A stretch of 64,000 bases of DNA from CBDFNN01 sp965250215 (lineage in GTDB: Bacteria > Bacteroidota > Rhodothermia > Rhodothermales > DATKEJ01): the NCBI GenBank assembly GCA_965250215.1, contig CBDFNN010000004.1, forward strand, positions 558,001 through 622,000, in the 5' to 3' direction. Below the pieces are notes generated by a model. It worked only from the letters and a program-made list of their open reading frames with translations. It did not search any database and was not told the origin of the DNA. Of this stretch, positions 52,729 to 61,477 are shown in pieces; positions within the stretch are counted from its first letter, which is position 1, and the number at the start of each line of letters is the position of its first letter. A program made the translations under genes and the position numbers.

Positions 52729-53722
52729 TCAGCTCCTCCGCTACCACTTTCGCTACCATTCTTGCACCCTCCACATTGTAGTGGATCTCATCGTAGAAAA
52801 ATGCGGTGTCTTTAAGCTCAGCCGCCAAATCGATAACAAGTAGCTCTAGTTCAGAACCCGCTTCCCTCGTCGTCTGATTGTAAAGGTCGATCCCGGCACA
52901 ATAGTGTTTTTGGCAAGAGCTAAGAAAAGGTTGCGTGATAAGGACAGGTGTGATGTCATTCTCTCGGCTGGTCTGGATCAACATTTTAAGTCTAGATCCA
53001 TAGGCCGACTGATTACTTTTATGCAAATCAATTCGTGCAAGATACTCCCTTGGGGTCAAGGCCACGGCTTCCGGATGGTCCAAATGACCAACTCCGAGCC
53101 TTTTAACCTTCACCTGTCTGTAGACGTTTAGAGCAAGGTTGAATAACTCGCTCCGTTTGGCCATCGAACGAATCCGATATTTTCGATTCGTCGAGAGAAA
53201 GGCATCGCCACTCGGGTAGATTCCTTGGAAGAGATCATTAATGCCAACTAGAAACAATGCCACTTGAGGCTTTAAGGCTAGGATATGCTCGTCAAGAAGT
53301 ATCTGGTGTCCATAGCTTGATGCTCCATCTATTCCGGCATTCTGTACGATGATATTTTCATTGTTCTGCTGAAGAAGAATCTCTAGTTGCTGCGGCCAAG
53401 TTTTTGCATCATCGAGAAGCGAGCATTCCGTTGTGCTACCGCCGATCGCAACTATGTTGACGAAAGAATCAGAATCATCTGGAATGGCATTCCCTCTGAA
53501 TCCCCAAGCATTTGTGCTATAGTTAATCGAAGTATCGAGTCCCTTCTTGATTACTCGTGGATCAAGTTCAACTACTCTCGAAAAGTTTTTCTGAAGTTTG
53601 ATTTGATCACCCACGATACGAGTCTGAGCGGGATTGTAAATCCTTAGCGCTAACTCGCCTAGGAGCAAAGCAAGTAGGCTGGCACCGATAACGAGGGCAG
53701 TTTTCGAAAGGAATCGCTTCAT
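52697..53722 (-). CDS. Membrane-anchored SGNH/GDSL hydrolase 1
   Basis: A 341-aa protein with an N-terminal membrane anchor or signal (about residues 1-23). It shows the SGNH blocks: AIGGSTTEC (nucleophile Ser in block I, near residue 95), a Gly-Asn-like block in VGINDLF, and DEIHYNVEG (Asp-x-x-His, near residue 315). Family members act as esterases or O-acetyltransferases on glycans. The C-terminal eight residues come from a repeat word. It probably trims or acetylates the glycan made by the surrounding genes. Confidence 0.84.
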   Translation of the reverse strand: MKRFLSKTALVIGASLLALLLGELALRIYNPAQTRIVGDQIKLQKNFSRVVELDPRVIKKGLDTSINYSTNAWGFRGNAIPDDSDSFVNIVAIGGSTTECSLLDDAKTWPQQLEILLQQNNENIIVQNAGIDGASSYGHQILLDEHILALKPQVALFLVGINDLFQGIYPSGDAFLSTNRKYRIRSMAKRSELFNLALNVYRQVKVKRLGVGHLDHPEAVALTPREYLARIDLHKSNQSAYGSRLKMLIQTSRENDITPVLITQPFLSSCQKHYCAGIDLYNQTTREAGSELELLVIDLAAELKDTAFFYDEIHYNVEGARMVAKVVAEELIRHQSSAFSH

Positions 53723-53824
53723 GTCGAAATATAGCGTGCAGGGCGCTGGTTTTATCAGTCCATCTTCTTGCTAATGGACGGTGTCAGTTCAGTTTGGGGC
53801 CCACTTACTTTGCTATATTCCGTC

Positions 53825-54874
53825 ATGCGAATCGTATTCATCACCCCTGGTTTTCCGAAAAACAATTTTGACGACACGAGCTTGCCGGCAAGACAGACCT
53901 TTGTTAGAGCTTTAGCAGAGAAGACAGATTGGGATGTACAGGTGCTTGCCTTACAATATCCATTTGTTCGATCAAGCTACTCGATCGGGAAAATGGAGAT
54001 ACACGCTTTAGGGGGTGCCAATCGCTCGAAAATTGGACAGATTGGAATCTGGAAACGAGCTAGGAGCAAACTGGAAGAATTACATCAGGAAGCTCCAATC
54101 GATGTCATTCATTCCTTCTGGTTGGGCAAGACGACTTTGCTGGGTCAAAGCATGACTGCTCGCCATGGAATCAAACATATCGCATCGATAGGAGGGCAAG
54201 AAGTTAGGAATCCAAACCTATTGCTTCGATTTGTCAAATGGGATCGGCTTAAGCTCACCTCAGGTTCTGAATTTGCGGCTCGGACATTCAAAGATAAAGG
54301 AGGGCCTAGCTGCGATGTTGTCATACCCTTTGGTCTGGATCCCGATAGGATAGGACAGTCAAAAGGTGCTGCAAAAAGAGATATTGATATTATAGGCGTG
54401 GGCTCTCTCATCCGATTGAAGCAATACGATCAGTTTCTTGAGGTTCTTTCAAAGGTGGCGAAGGCATATCCTGGACTGCGTGCTTTGCTTGTCGGAGATG
54501 GACCAGAGAGAGAAAAACTTCAGGAGTACGCCACCAAATTGGGTCTCGCAGATTGTGTCGAATTTAAAGGTCATGTCTCGAGAACCGAGGTTCTAGCCTT
54601 AATGAATCGCTCAAAAATATTGCTACATCCTTCAGAGTACGAGTCGCAAGGATATGTATTCCTTGAAGCCTTATATGCGGGCCTGGATCTCATTTCGAGA
54701 TCCGTCGGATATAGGCCTATCTCGGAAAGAGTTTGGACCTGTGATTCCACAGGAGAAATGTCTGCAACAATTCTCAGCGTTCTGAAAGATAAAGAGGATT
54801 TCGAAGCCGAACTAGCTTTTACGGTTGAGCAAAGCATCGAGGCTTTCAGCAAGCTCTATGGCGTCAAGTCTTGA
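53825..54874 (+). CDS. GT4-family glycosyltransferase 2
   Basis: A 349-aa glycosyltransferase. I use the ATG at 53825 (MRIVFITPGFPKNN), typical for GT4; the frame opens 19 codons earlier but that part is not family-like. Motifs: IDVIHSFWLGKTTLL, the PFGLD linker, DIIGVGSLIRLKQYDQFL, LVGDGPEREKL, VEFKGHVSRTEVLALMNRSKILLHPSEYESQGYVFLEALYAG (EX7E). The last 19 bases overlap the end of the convergent SGNH hydrolase gene. Confidence 0.9.
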   Translation: MRIVFITPGFPKNNFDDTSLPARQTFVRALAEKTDWDVQVLALQYPFVRSSYSIGKMEIHALGGANRSKIGQIGIWKRARSKLEELHQEAPIDVIHSFWLGKTTLLGQSMTARHGIKHIASIGGQEVRNPNLLLRFVKWDRLKLTSGSEFAARTFKDKGGPSCDVVIPFGLDPDRIGQSKGAAKRDIDIIGVGSLIRLKQYDQFLEVLSKVAKAYPGLRALLVGDGPEREKLQEYATKLGLADCVEFKGHVSRTEVLALMNRSKILLHPSEYESQGYVFLEALYAGLDLISRSVGYRPISERVWTCDSTGEMSATILSVLKDKEDFEAELAFTVEQSIEAFSKLYGVKS

Positions 54875-55899
54875 TCGAAGTGAATCAGCTCAGAATCATC
54901 AGGAAAAATCGATTCGGAAATCAGTCGAGCTAGGATTTCTTGGCCCTCACTATTTAGATGAAGGTCATTCGCGGCGAAGACAGCACGTCCTTCCATTTCG
55001 GATTGTTGAAAAGCGGGAAGTGGATTTATCAGCTGTACCGAATCGAACTTCACCTCCAACATGGCTTGGACGGCTTGCAAGAATGGATAGTCATGTTCAA
55101 GGAGCGATTCCGCTTCAGGTAAGAGCGCGCCTATTTCTTCCAGCTGACTTTGGTACACAATATTGACTTGAGCCTTATGCGGAACGAGTAAGACGTGAGT
55201 CGTGCAGGCAGGCGGTCGGCATTGGTCGAGTAATTTCGACAGTCGATATTCGTATTCACTGAAGGAAGAAGAAATCGATCCCCTAAGGAGGATTTGGTCG
55301 CTGATGTTTTCGGGATAGCTTTGAACGTAAAGGCGCTCAACAGAACTGTAGGTTCTCGGATCGAATTCTGCAGTCTCAAGAGGAGAGACCGCGGTAGCAG
55401 GATCGACCTTTTCAGCCATAGCTTGACCCAAGCGATAGTTCAGAAATGGCATGACACGAAAATATCTTGATAGGAGAGAATAGACATTTCGCATGGGTGA
55501 TTGTCTTTGCCAATTAACTGGACGCTGAAGATTTAGCAGATCATTACCGACATAAATCTGGTAGACAAGGTGCTTTGGATTGAATCGATCAAATCTAGCC
55601 TTGGCTATTATCTCAGCCTCAACAACACCCGTACCTCCCATGGCTGAGTTGATAACAGGGAGACTATCCTGTTTTGAAAGAGATGATGCGAAGGTGTGGA
55701 ATCCAGCTGTGAAGGAATCTCCCAGTATTAAAATACCAGCTTCACCTTCTGCTCGAGTGAGACTTTCTTGGTCGTTGAAAAACATCAGCTCGGCATCATA
55801 GAGTGGAACGATCTGGAATCGGAAGGCAAACTCCAATCCGACAAGGACGAGGAGCATGATTGCAAAGAAGCGGACCATTTTTTTAATCAAGCTTCGCAT
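54856..55899 (-). CDS. Membrane-anchored SGNH hydrolase 2
   Basis: A 347-aa protein. The ATG at 55899 begins an anchor (RSLIKKMVRFFAIMLLVLVGLEFAF); an in-frame extension to 56034 has no support. Block I is ILGDSFTAG and the C-terminal block is NDLHLNSEGQ (Asp-x-His). It resembles AlgJ/AlgX-like or GDSL acyl-transferring enzymes. It overlaps the FkbM gene by 17 bases at its start, so the two are co-translated. Confidence 0.82.
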   Translation of the reverse strand: MRSLIKKMVRFFAIMLLVLVGLEFAFRFQIVPLYDAELMFFNDQESLTRAEGEAGILILGDSFTAGFHTFASSLSKQDSLPVINSAMGGTGVVEAEIIAKARFDRFNPKHLVYQIYVGNDLLNLQRPVNWQRQSPMRNVYSLLSRYFRVMPFLNYRLGQAMAEKVDPATAVSPLETAEFDPRTYSSVERLYVQSYPENISDQILLRGSISSSFSEYEYRLSKLLDQCRPPACTTHVLLVPHKAQVNIVYQSQLEEIGALLPEAESLLEHDYPFLQAVQAMLEVKFDSVQLINPLPAFQQSEMEGRAVFAANDLHLNSEGQEILARLISESIFPDDSELIHFDQDLTP

Positions 55900-56677
55900 A
55901 TATATCTCCCCAAAGAATTTCGTCTTCCTTTGAAAGTGCAAAGAGTTTTTCTCCAAGTTCTTTTCTCGTCTTCCAATCGGACCAATAGAGTTCTGTTTTT
56001 CCTCCGTGAGTAAAATTCCATTTGTACCCGCCAAGGCGAGACAGAATTTCTGCGCATTCTAACGACCTCTCGACCCCGTCCCTTCTGTTTTCATAAAAGT
56101 TTGTGTTTAGCTCGAAAGACAGGCAGGGAAGCGCCTGGCTTAGGCCGAGCAGCACCTCTTTCTCGTAGCCTTCCACATCGATCTTACAAAAAGAGGCTAG
56201 GCCATATTCTTCAATGATCTGGTCAAGCGTGATTGTTCGGACACGCTCTTTTCGATTCCATTGGTAGTCATACTTATTGGCATGAAATTGAGATTCGGTC
56301 CATTGCTTTGATAGGCTTGAGATCTCTGGATAGGCATCGCAAATCGAGATCATATTCTCACCTTCTTGATCCGCAGCTGCCGCCTTTACGAGAACAAGGC
56401 TTTCGCTTTCTCCGAAACGAGTCTCAAGGAACTGCACACATTCTTTCTGCGGCTCTACGCAAATCACCTTGGCACCGAGCTCCAGAAGGACTTGGCTGAT
56501 ATCACCCTTATGAGCTCCAATATCAAAACACAGATCATCCTTGCCCACAAATTGACTAAAGAAATTTCGTCTGACCCTTCGGCGTGTCAGCGAGGATGGC
56601 ATGTAGCTCCCCAGCATCGAAGTAAGCTTCTTCGAAATCCCTCGAAAAGTTGATTTTCTCGCCTCGTCTTTTTCCAT
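55883..56677 (-). CDS. FkbM-family methyltransferase
   Basis: A 264-aa SAM-dependent methyltransferase of the FkbM type: CFDIGAHKGDISQVLLELGAKVICVEPQ in the N-terminal half, a TITLDQIIEEYG block and FCKIDVEGYEKEVLLG, typical of O-methyltransferases that modify sugars or polyketides. The stop region overlaps the start of the SGNH gene. An O-methyl group on the surface glycan is the most likely product. Confidence 0.87.
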   Translation of the reverse strand: MEKDEARKSTFRGISKKLTSMLGSYMPSSLTRRRVRRNFFSQFVGKDDLCFDIGAHKGDISQVLLELGAKVICVEPQKECVQFLETRFGESESLVLVKAAAADQEGENMISICDAYPEISSLSKQWTESQFHANKYDYQWNRKERVRTITLDQIIEEYGLASFCKIDVEGYEKEVLLGLSQALPCLSFELNTNFYENRRDGVERSLECAEILSRLGGYKWNFTHGGKTELYWSDWKTRKELGEKLFALSKEDEILWGDIYAKLD

Positions 56678-56803
56678 TCAGAAGTATTTCGATCAAGGTA
56701 CGAATTCGATATACTCCACTCCCATTTTGCACCGATCTTCTACTTCCTTCACCCGTTAACACAGAACTACCCAAAACCCAAGACTCACCACCCACGACTG
56801 CTT
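56678..56803. other. Divergent promoter gap with A/C-rich repeat words
   Basis: The gap separates the FkbM gene (minus) from the YyaL-like gene (plus). Its last 45 bases are ACTACCCAAAACCCAAGAC-type words resembling those at 1297-1322 and 9531-9560. Confidence 0.45.
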
Positions 56804-59017
56804 ATGTCTAACAGACTCGCGAGGGAAAAATCTCCCTACCTCCAGCAACATGCCAATAATCCGGTGGACTGGTATCCATGGGGAGACGAGGCTTTCGAAA
56901 AAGCGCGAAAGGAGAATAAGCCGATTTTTCTTTCCGTCGGCTACTCGACCTGTCACTGGTGTCATGTTATGGAGCATGAATCCTTCGAGGATGTTGAGGT
57001 CGCTGATTTGATGAATGAGGCCTTTGTCAATATCAAGCTGGATAGAGAGGAGAGACCGGACATCGATCAAATTTACATGACCGTCACGCAGATGATTAAT
57101 GGCCACGGTGGCTGGCCGATGACCATCGTCATGACACCCGAGAAGAAACCATTTTTCGCGGGCACCTACTTTCCGAAGCATTCCGTGCAAGGACGAATGG
57201 GTATGCTTGAATTAGTCCCCAGACTTTCTGATGCATGGAAAACGGAGCCTGAAAAAGTCCGGAGTTCATCAGAGCATATTACCGAAGCGCTGATCAAGGG
57301 ATCAAAGACTGACATGCAGTCGGAGGTCGACTATTCGAAAGTAGCCCAAGCAACCTACACGCAACTTGTAGCGCGATACGATCGGAACAATGGCGGGTTT
57401 TCCACGAATCCCAAATTTCCTACTCCGCACAATCTGCTTTTCCTTATGCGATATGCATATCGCACCGGAGAGGACTTTGCCAACAAGATGGTTCGCCAGA
57501 CGCTACTTGAGATGCGTAAAGGAGGAATCTTCGACCATGTCGGCTACGGCTATCATCGATACTCCACGGATGAGAATTGGCTCTTACCGCACTTTGAGAA
57601 AATGCTATACGATCAAGCTTTGTTGATCATGGCTTGCACTGAAGCTTATCAGTCTTCAGGGGTCAGAGATCAGTCATCAGAAATCAAAGACGAGAATTCG
57701 GGTTTCGAGAGTCAGGTGTCGGGAGCGGGAGAGGGCTTGACCATGGAGAGGAAAGTATTCAAAAAGACAGCCGAGCAAACTATCGAGTACGTGCTACGGG
57801 ATATGACTTCGCCAGAAGGTGGATTCTATTCTGCCGAGGATGCTGACAGCGAGGGTGTGGAGGGCAAATTCTATGTTTGGAATTACAACGAGCTGGTCGA
57901 GGTTTTAGGAAAAGATGACGCTGAGTGGGCTGCTCACATTTTCCGGGTCGAGGCCGGAGGGAATTTCCATGACGAGGCCACTGGTCAACGTTCAGGTGAT
58001 AATATATTGCATCTTGATTCTTTAGAGATCGATGAACCACATCGTTTTGAAGTCGTCCGCCAAAAGCTTTTCGCCCGACGAGTAAACAGGATACGACCTC
58101 TTCTAGATGACAAGATTCTAACCGATTGGAATGGCTTGATGATTTCTGCGCTGGCACGTGCCGGTCGTGCTTTTGGGAATAAGAAGTACATCGATGCCGC
58201 GCAAAAGGCCGCCAATTTCATAAAGCAGAATCTCACGGCCAAGGGCCAAGCGCTAAGGGCCGATCTCCCACCACACACTGCAACCCGCAAACCTTCCCCG
58301 GATCACGGAACTCGGAAAACAGAACACGATCTTCTCCTGCATCGATTCCGCGAAGGCGAAGCTGCCTTCTCCGCAAATCTTGAGGACTATGCCTTTTTGA
58401 CCATGGGCCTCATCGATCTTTACCAGGCGACTTTCGAACCCAGCACTTTAGCTTGGGCTAGGGAATTGACGGATCAAATGATCGAAGAATTCCACGACAA
58501 AGATAATGGTGCTTTCTACCTTACTTCGATTGCAATAGAGGATCTCATCGTTCGACCCAAGGAATCCTATGATGGGGCGATACCTTCAGGGAATTCCGTT
58601 GCCATGCTCAATCTAATCCGGCTTTCAAGGCTTACAGGCGAAACCCAATACGAAGACTTGGCTCGTGAGATCGTATCCACTTTTGGACAGGCGATCGAGA
58701 ATGCTCCCTCAGGCCAGACCTTCATGATGAGTGCTGTAGAGTACCTCTTAGATGGAGGCTTCGAAATAACATTGGCCGCCTCGGAGAAGAAGGATTTGTC
58801 AGGAATCGAGCAGCTTTTGTCGGAGACCTATCTTCCAAATAGTGTTGTTCTTGGACGACTCGATGCAAGTATCGAAGAACTCTCAGCTTTGTCTGCTTTT
58901 GTGGAATCACAAACGACAAAAAATGGAAAGCCGACGGCCTATGTATGTCGCGATCATGTTTGTGAAAACCCAAGCTCCGATCTTGCGGAAATAAACGCCT
59001 CGCTCAGAAAGCCATAA
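56804..59017 (+). CDS. Thioredoxin-fold DUF255/YyaL protein with two repeat-encoded inserts
   Basis: A 737-aa protein, homologous to YyaL and human SPATA20. The N-terminal thioredoxin-like domain has SPYLQQHANNPVDWYPW and the CHWC motif (Cys50, Cys53), then DREERPDIDQIY and GGWPMT. The C-terminal (alpha/alpha)6-barrel domain has GGIFDHVGYGYHRYSTDENWLLPHFEKMLYDQALL and EGGFYSAEDADSEG. Usual length is about 680 aa. Two inserts explain the excess: about residues 281-314, encoded by TCAGTCTTCAG words, and about 485-511 encoded by an A/C-rich and a GGAACAC-like word. Both keep frame. The function in bacteria is unknown. Confidence 0.92.
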   Translation: MSNRLAREKSPYLQQHANNPVDWYPWGDEAFEKARKENKPIFLSVGYSTCHWCHVMEHESFEDVEVADLMNEAFVNIKLDREERPDIDQIYMTVTQMINGHGGWPMTIVMTPEKKPFFAGTYFPKHSVQGRMGMLELVPRLSDAWKTEPEKVRSSSEHITEALIKGSKTDMQSEVDYSKVAQATYTQLVARYDRNNGGFSTNPKFPTPHNLLFLMRYAYRTGEDFANKMVRQTLLEMRKGGIFDHVGYGYHRYSTDENWLLPHFEKMLYDQALLIMACTEAYQSSGVRDQSSEIKDENSGFESQVSGAGEGLTMERKVFKKTAEQTIEYVLRDMTSPEGGFYSAEDADSEGVEGKFYVWNYNELVEVLGKDDAEWAAHIFRVEAGGNFHDEATGQRSGDNILHLDSLEIDEPHRFEVVRQKLFARRVNRIRPLLDDKILTDWNGLMISALARAGRAFGNKKYIDAAQKAANFIKQNLTAKGQALRADLPPHTATRKPSPDHGTRKTEHDLLLHRFREGEAAFSANLEDYAFLTMGLIDLYQATFEPSTLAWARELTDQMIEEFHDKDNGAFYLTSIAIEDLIVRPKESYDGAIPSGNSVAMLNLIRLSRLTGETQYEDLAREIVSTFGQAIENAPSGQTFMMSAVEYLLDGGFEITLAASEKKDLSGIEQLLSETYLPNSVVLGRLDASIEELSALSAFVESQTTKNGKPTAYVCRDHVCENPSSDLAEINASLRKP
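57649..57685. repeat. TCAGTCTTCAG repeat word inside the YyaL-like gene
   Basis: This 37-bp stretch matches bases 7647-7678 of crtI at about 29 of 32 positions and is read in the same frame (QSSGVRDQSS versus QSSAVRDQSS). Confidence 0.85.
58270..58330. repeat. GCAACCCGCAAACC + GGAAC repeat word inside the YyaL-like gene
   Basis: GCAACCCGCAAACC (58280-58293) differs by one base from GCAACCCGCTAACC in the intergenic gap at 61796-61809; both are followed by a CCGGA(T)/GGAAC word. The insert is read as TATRKPSPDHGTRKTEH. Confidence 0.8.
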
Positions 59018-59020
59018 TTT

Positions 59021-59689
59021 TCAACTAGTCTTTAGCTCTTGAAAGTCAGTCCACTCAAGAACTTCTGCTCCGCTCCCTTGATATAGTGCCCTCTCTGCGA
59101 TAGCGGCTCCAAGGTCCTCGACTCGAATTCCTCGATACTTCTTAAGTGAACCAAGAAGAAGGGGAGATAGCCAAGGCCAGACCTTGAGTGTAATAGCTTG
59201 ACTAATACCGTATCGATTGTTCGGAGTAAGAATCATGGATGGGTGGAAAAGGCTGAGCTGTTCAAATTGTAATTCACGTAAGCCATCCTCCAATTCCCCC
59301 TTGGTACGCAAATAGAATGACTTGGAAGAGCTGTTAGCAGCAACCGACGAAAGTAGTAGGAAGTGACTCACTCCAGATTTCTTGCTGGTCGTTGCAAATT
59401 TCAAAACCGCCTTCTTGTCGATATTGATGAACTCTTCCTTGCTGATTTTTGAAGGTTGTCCAACTCCGAGAGTGCAAATCGCAACCTCATGCTCCGTGAT
59501 CAAATTGCCATAGGAGAGGGGATCGAAGATATCAATGACGTGCTGAGAAATTCGCACATCCTGCAAGTCACTATCAATTCTCCGTCCGAGCAAGGAGAGT
59601 TTCTTACATAGAGAGCTGCTTAGAAGTCGCTCGACAACTTGTCCACCAACGGCCCCCGAGGCACCCATCATCACGATTGAATATTCCAT
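59021..59689 (-). CDS. NAD(P)-binding atypical short-chain dehydrogenase-like protein
   Basis: A 222-aa Rossmann protein with the N-terminal GASGAVGGQVVERLL (a GxxGxxG nucleotide motif) and LLLSSVAANSSSKSFYLRTKGELE, where Tyr and Lys of the YxxxK site are represented by Y-LRTK. It resembles HTATIP2/CC3-like and NmrA-like atypical SDRs. The substrate is unknown. Its stop lies three bases from the convergent YyaL-like gene. Confidence 0.8.
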   Translation of the reverse strand: MEYSIVMMGASGAVGGQVVERLLSSSLCKKLSLLGRRIDSDLQDVRISQHVIDIFDPLSYGNLITEHEVAICTLGVGQPSKISKEEFINIDKKAVLKFATTSKKSGVSHFLLLSSVAANSSSKSFYLRTKGELEDGLRELQFEQLSLFHPSMILTPNNRYGISQAITLKVWPWLSPLLLGSLKKYRGIRVEDLGAAIAERALYQGSGAEVLEWTDFQELKTS

Positions 59690-59746
59690 AGACCAATCCC
59701 TGGTTCATAAATTGAATTCCGACCTCAGATCTGTAACTCAATAATT

Positions 59747-59781
59747 CTGACGACTGAAAGCTGAAGGCTGACGACTATCAG
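59747..59781. repeat. GACGACTGAAAGCTGAAGGCTGACGACTAT repeat word next to tRNA-Thr
   Basis: The word abuts the 3' end of the tRNA gene. A 30-bp match with three differences occurs at 61835-61864. It may act as a 3' trailer. Confidence 0.8.
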
Positions 59782-59854
59782 AGCCAATGACCGGACTTGA
59801 ACCGGTGACCTGCTCATTACGAATGAGCTGCTCTACCAACTGAGCTACATTGGC
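59782..59854 (-). tRNA. tRNA-Thr (anticodon CGU)
   Basis: On the minus strand the sequence folds as a 73-nt tRNA: acceptor GCCAATG/CATTGGC, D arm TAGCTCAGTTGGTAGAGCA, anticodon stem GCTCA/TGAGC with loop TTCGTAA, and T arm CCGGTTCAAGTCCGG. The anticodon is CGT (plus-strand bases 59819-59821), for the Thr codon ACG. CCA is not encoded. Confidence 0.96.
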
Positions 59855-59941
59855 CTGATCTCCCCTTGCGGGGGCTGTAAAGATAGCGATCGCAACATGT
59901 TCATGCTAGATCATTTGGAGCCCCAAACCACAATAAAGTAC

Positions 59942-59970
59942 TTGCATATATCGATACGTAGTGATATAAT
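59942..59970 (+). promoter_or_regulatory. Sigma-70-like promoter upstream of the SPOR-like gene (distal)
   Basis: TTGCAT (59942-59947), a 17-base spacer and a perfect TATAAT (59965-59970). The TATAAT lies inside the left arm of the inverted repeat at 59961-59991. Confidence 0.5.
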
Positions 59971-59991
59971 GTTGTTTGAAAACGATATCAC
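59961..59991. promoter_or_regulatory. Inverted repeat GTGATAT-N17-ATATCAC, possible operator
   Basis: Perfect 7-base arms (59961-59967 and 59985-59991) lie directly upstream of TTGACA at 59992 and overlap the distal -10. A dimeric repressor or activator could bind here. Confidence 0.5.
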
Positions 59992-60018
59992 TTGACAGAT
60001 AGGATTCTTGTGTAGAAT
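59992..60018 (+). promoter_or_regulatory. Sigma-70-like promoter upstream of the SPOR-like gene (proximal)
   Basis: Consensus TTGACA (59992-59997), 15-base spacer and TAGAAT (60013-60018) with a TG extension. The spacer is short. It would give a leader of about 35 bases before the ATG at 60062. Confidence 0.45.
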
Positions 60019-60061
60019 TCATAGTGGCAATACCGTCTGTCTATGTAACAAGGAGGATTAC

Positions 60062-60661
60062 ATGTTCGGCCGAACTCAAAAGAGCGACGAAAGCGTAACA
60101 GAAGAATTTGCACCCCAAAGTGGTGTTGAGATCAAGGAAATTGATCGGTCAGAATTCTTTAGAGACTACGAAAATTGGAGACAGGAGAACTATTTCGAGA
60201 AATTCAAATGGGTCTCCTTCGTTGTTATTGGTGCCTTCGTTGCCATCGCTACGCTTGGCTCGAATACGGAAGTAAGCCAAGGGAGCTTGGTGCCAATCGA
60301 AAATGGTGCTAGCATGTCTTTCGAAATCCCATTTCTCTCGCAAATAAGCTTAGTTTCCGACAAACCCGGAGTAGCCACGATTGCTGATATCTCTCAAGTA
60401 AAGACGGGAATATTTTGGGTCATCAAAAGCACGACGGAATCGAGAGAGGCCTTTGATATTATGGAAGACTGTGCCACATCAGGCATCGTAACGACCTACT
60501 ACGAAAGCGAAGTAAATGGTGTAGAACAGATGCATGTTATCCTTAGCCGAGGTTTCTCTTCTTTGGATGAAGCACAAAAGTTCAAATCGCTTATCCCAGA
60601 GCAATACCAGACTTCATCCTGGTTAGCCCTCCTCGACAACACTGCTCAAGTCAAGAAGTAA
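60062..60661 (+). CDS. Single-pass membrane protein with SPOR-like C-terminal domain
   Basis: A 199-aa protein. The ATG at 60062 is set by the strongest Shine-Dalgarno in the window, AAGGAGG at 60050-60056. An acidic cytosolic region (1-45) is followed by one membrane helix (WVSFVVIGAFVAIATL, about residues 50-65) and an exported domain. The last 75 residues (GIFWVIKSTTESREAFDIMED...SLDEAQKFKSLI) look like a SPOR domain, which binds denuded peptidoglycan, or a related fold. It has its own promoter region and a likely terminator. No neighbours link it to division genes. Confidence 0.65.
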   Translation: MFGRTQKSDESVTEEFAPQSGVEIKEIDRSEFFRDYENWRQENYFEKFKWVSFVVIGAFVAIATLGSNTEVSQGSLVPIENGASMSFEIPFLSQISLVSDKPGVATIADISQVKTGIFWVIKSTTESREAFDIMEDCATSGIVTTYYESEVNGVEQMHVILSRGFSSLDEAQKFKSLIPEQYQTSSWLALLDNTAQVKK

Positions 60662-60676
60662 GAAGACAGAAGAAGA

Positions 60677-60698
60677 AAGTCGAGAGTTTTTCCGACTT
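60677..60698 (+). terminator. Short terminator hairpin between converging genes
   Basis: AAGTCG (60677-60682) pairs with CGACTT (60693-60698) around a loop containing a T run; it lies just past the SPOR-like gene and before the end of the beta-barrel gene. Confidence 0.4.
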
Positions 60699-60709
60699 AC
60701 CCCTTTGCT

Positions 60710-61477
60710 TCAGAAGCTATACTTCAATGTATTGGCTAGCGTCAAATCAAAGTCCTTGATCACCGTTGGTGGCCCTGAATCGTATCGGAGATTCATCACT
60801 ATTCCTAAGGACAGATTAGAGAAAATGCGAAAGTCGATAGAGGTATCATTCAAGAGCCGCACGTCCCTCGGTTTGTCAAATCTAGGCTGGACATAGATCG
60901 TCTGGACGACAGAGAAGAAGTCATTCCTGACAGCACGCCATGAAAGGTAATTGCTCCACCTCGTGAATGTCGTATTCGGGTGCACAGGGACTTTCGATGG
61001 GTTTAATCGCTCAATCTCCACCATCGGGGTAGTTCCAAAATGGATGCTCGAATTCTCGCTCTGGAATATTTTGAACCGAAGCCCTGTCCCAACTAAGAGG
61101 CGCTGATTCAATAGCCGAATTTCGTCGAATTCGACCTGAGCAAACAACTCATATTGCCACCAAGTCTTAATGTCAAAATTGTACCGCGCGTGGCCAAATC
61201 GTGTATAGCTCAAAACTCGATCGTCGTTCTGAATTATATTCACTCGGCCAACTAAGAAGGCATCGTTTCGGCCGCGAGTAACATCTATGCGGCCGTTTAC
61301 GCCAAGGGAATAGAACTCTACATTTCCTGCCCGCAAAGCAAAGCTGCCTCCTACCGTCCCAGCCACGAAATCGAGATCGGTCAATCTCATTCGCTCAATG
61401 TTAACTTGAGCCTGTCCTTCCGCAGCGATAAAAAGTACTAGGCTTACAAAAAGAATAAGTTGACGCACAGAATGCAT
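60710..61477 (-). CDS. DUF481-family outer-membrane beta-barrel protein
   Basis: A 255-aa exported protein: signal peptide about residues 1-23 (ending GQAQ), then alternating amphipathic strands such as GGSFALRAGNVEFYSLGVNG, GRVNIIQ, WWQYELFAQVEFDEIRLLNQRLLVGTGLRFKIF and a C-terminal strand ending TLKYSF, whose terminal aromatic is typical for barrel insertion by Bam. The layout fits DUF481 (putative salt-stress outer-membrane protein). Confidence 0.78.
   Translation of the reverse strand: MHSVRQLILFVSLVLFIAAEGQAQVNIERMRLTDLDFVAGTVGGSFALRAGNVEFYSLGVNGRIDVTRGRNDAFLVGRVNIIQNDDRVLSYTRFGHARYNFDIKTWWQYELFAQVEFDEIRLLNQRLLVGTGLRFKIFQSENSSIHFGTTPMVEIERLNPSKVPVHPNTTFTRWSNYLSWRAVRNDFFSVVQTIYVQPRFDKPRDVRLLNDTSIDFRIFSNLSLGIVMNLRYDSGPPTVIKDFDLTLANTLKYSF

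Noticed and set aside
59782..59854. tRNA gene used as integration site
   Set aside because: No integrase and no direct repeat of the tRNA end are visible nearby.
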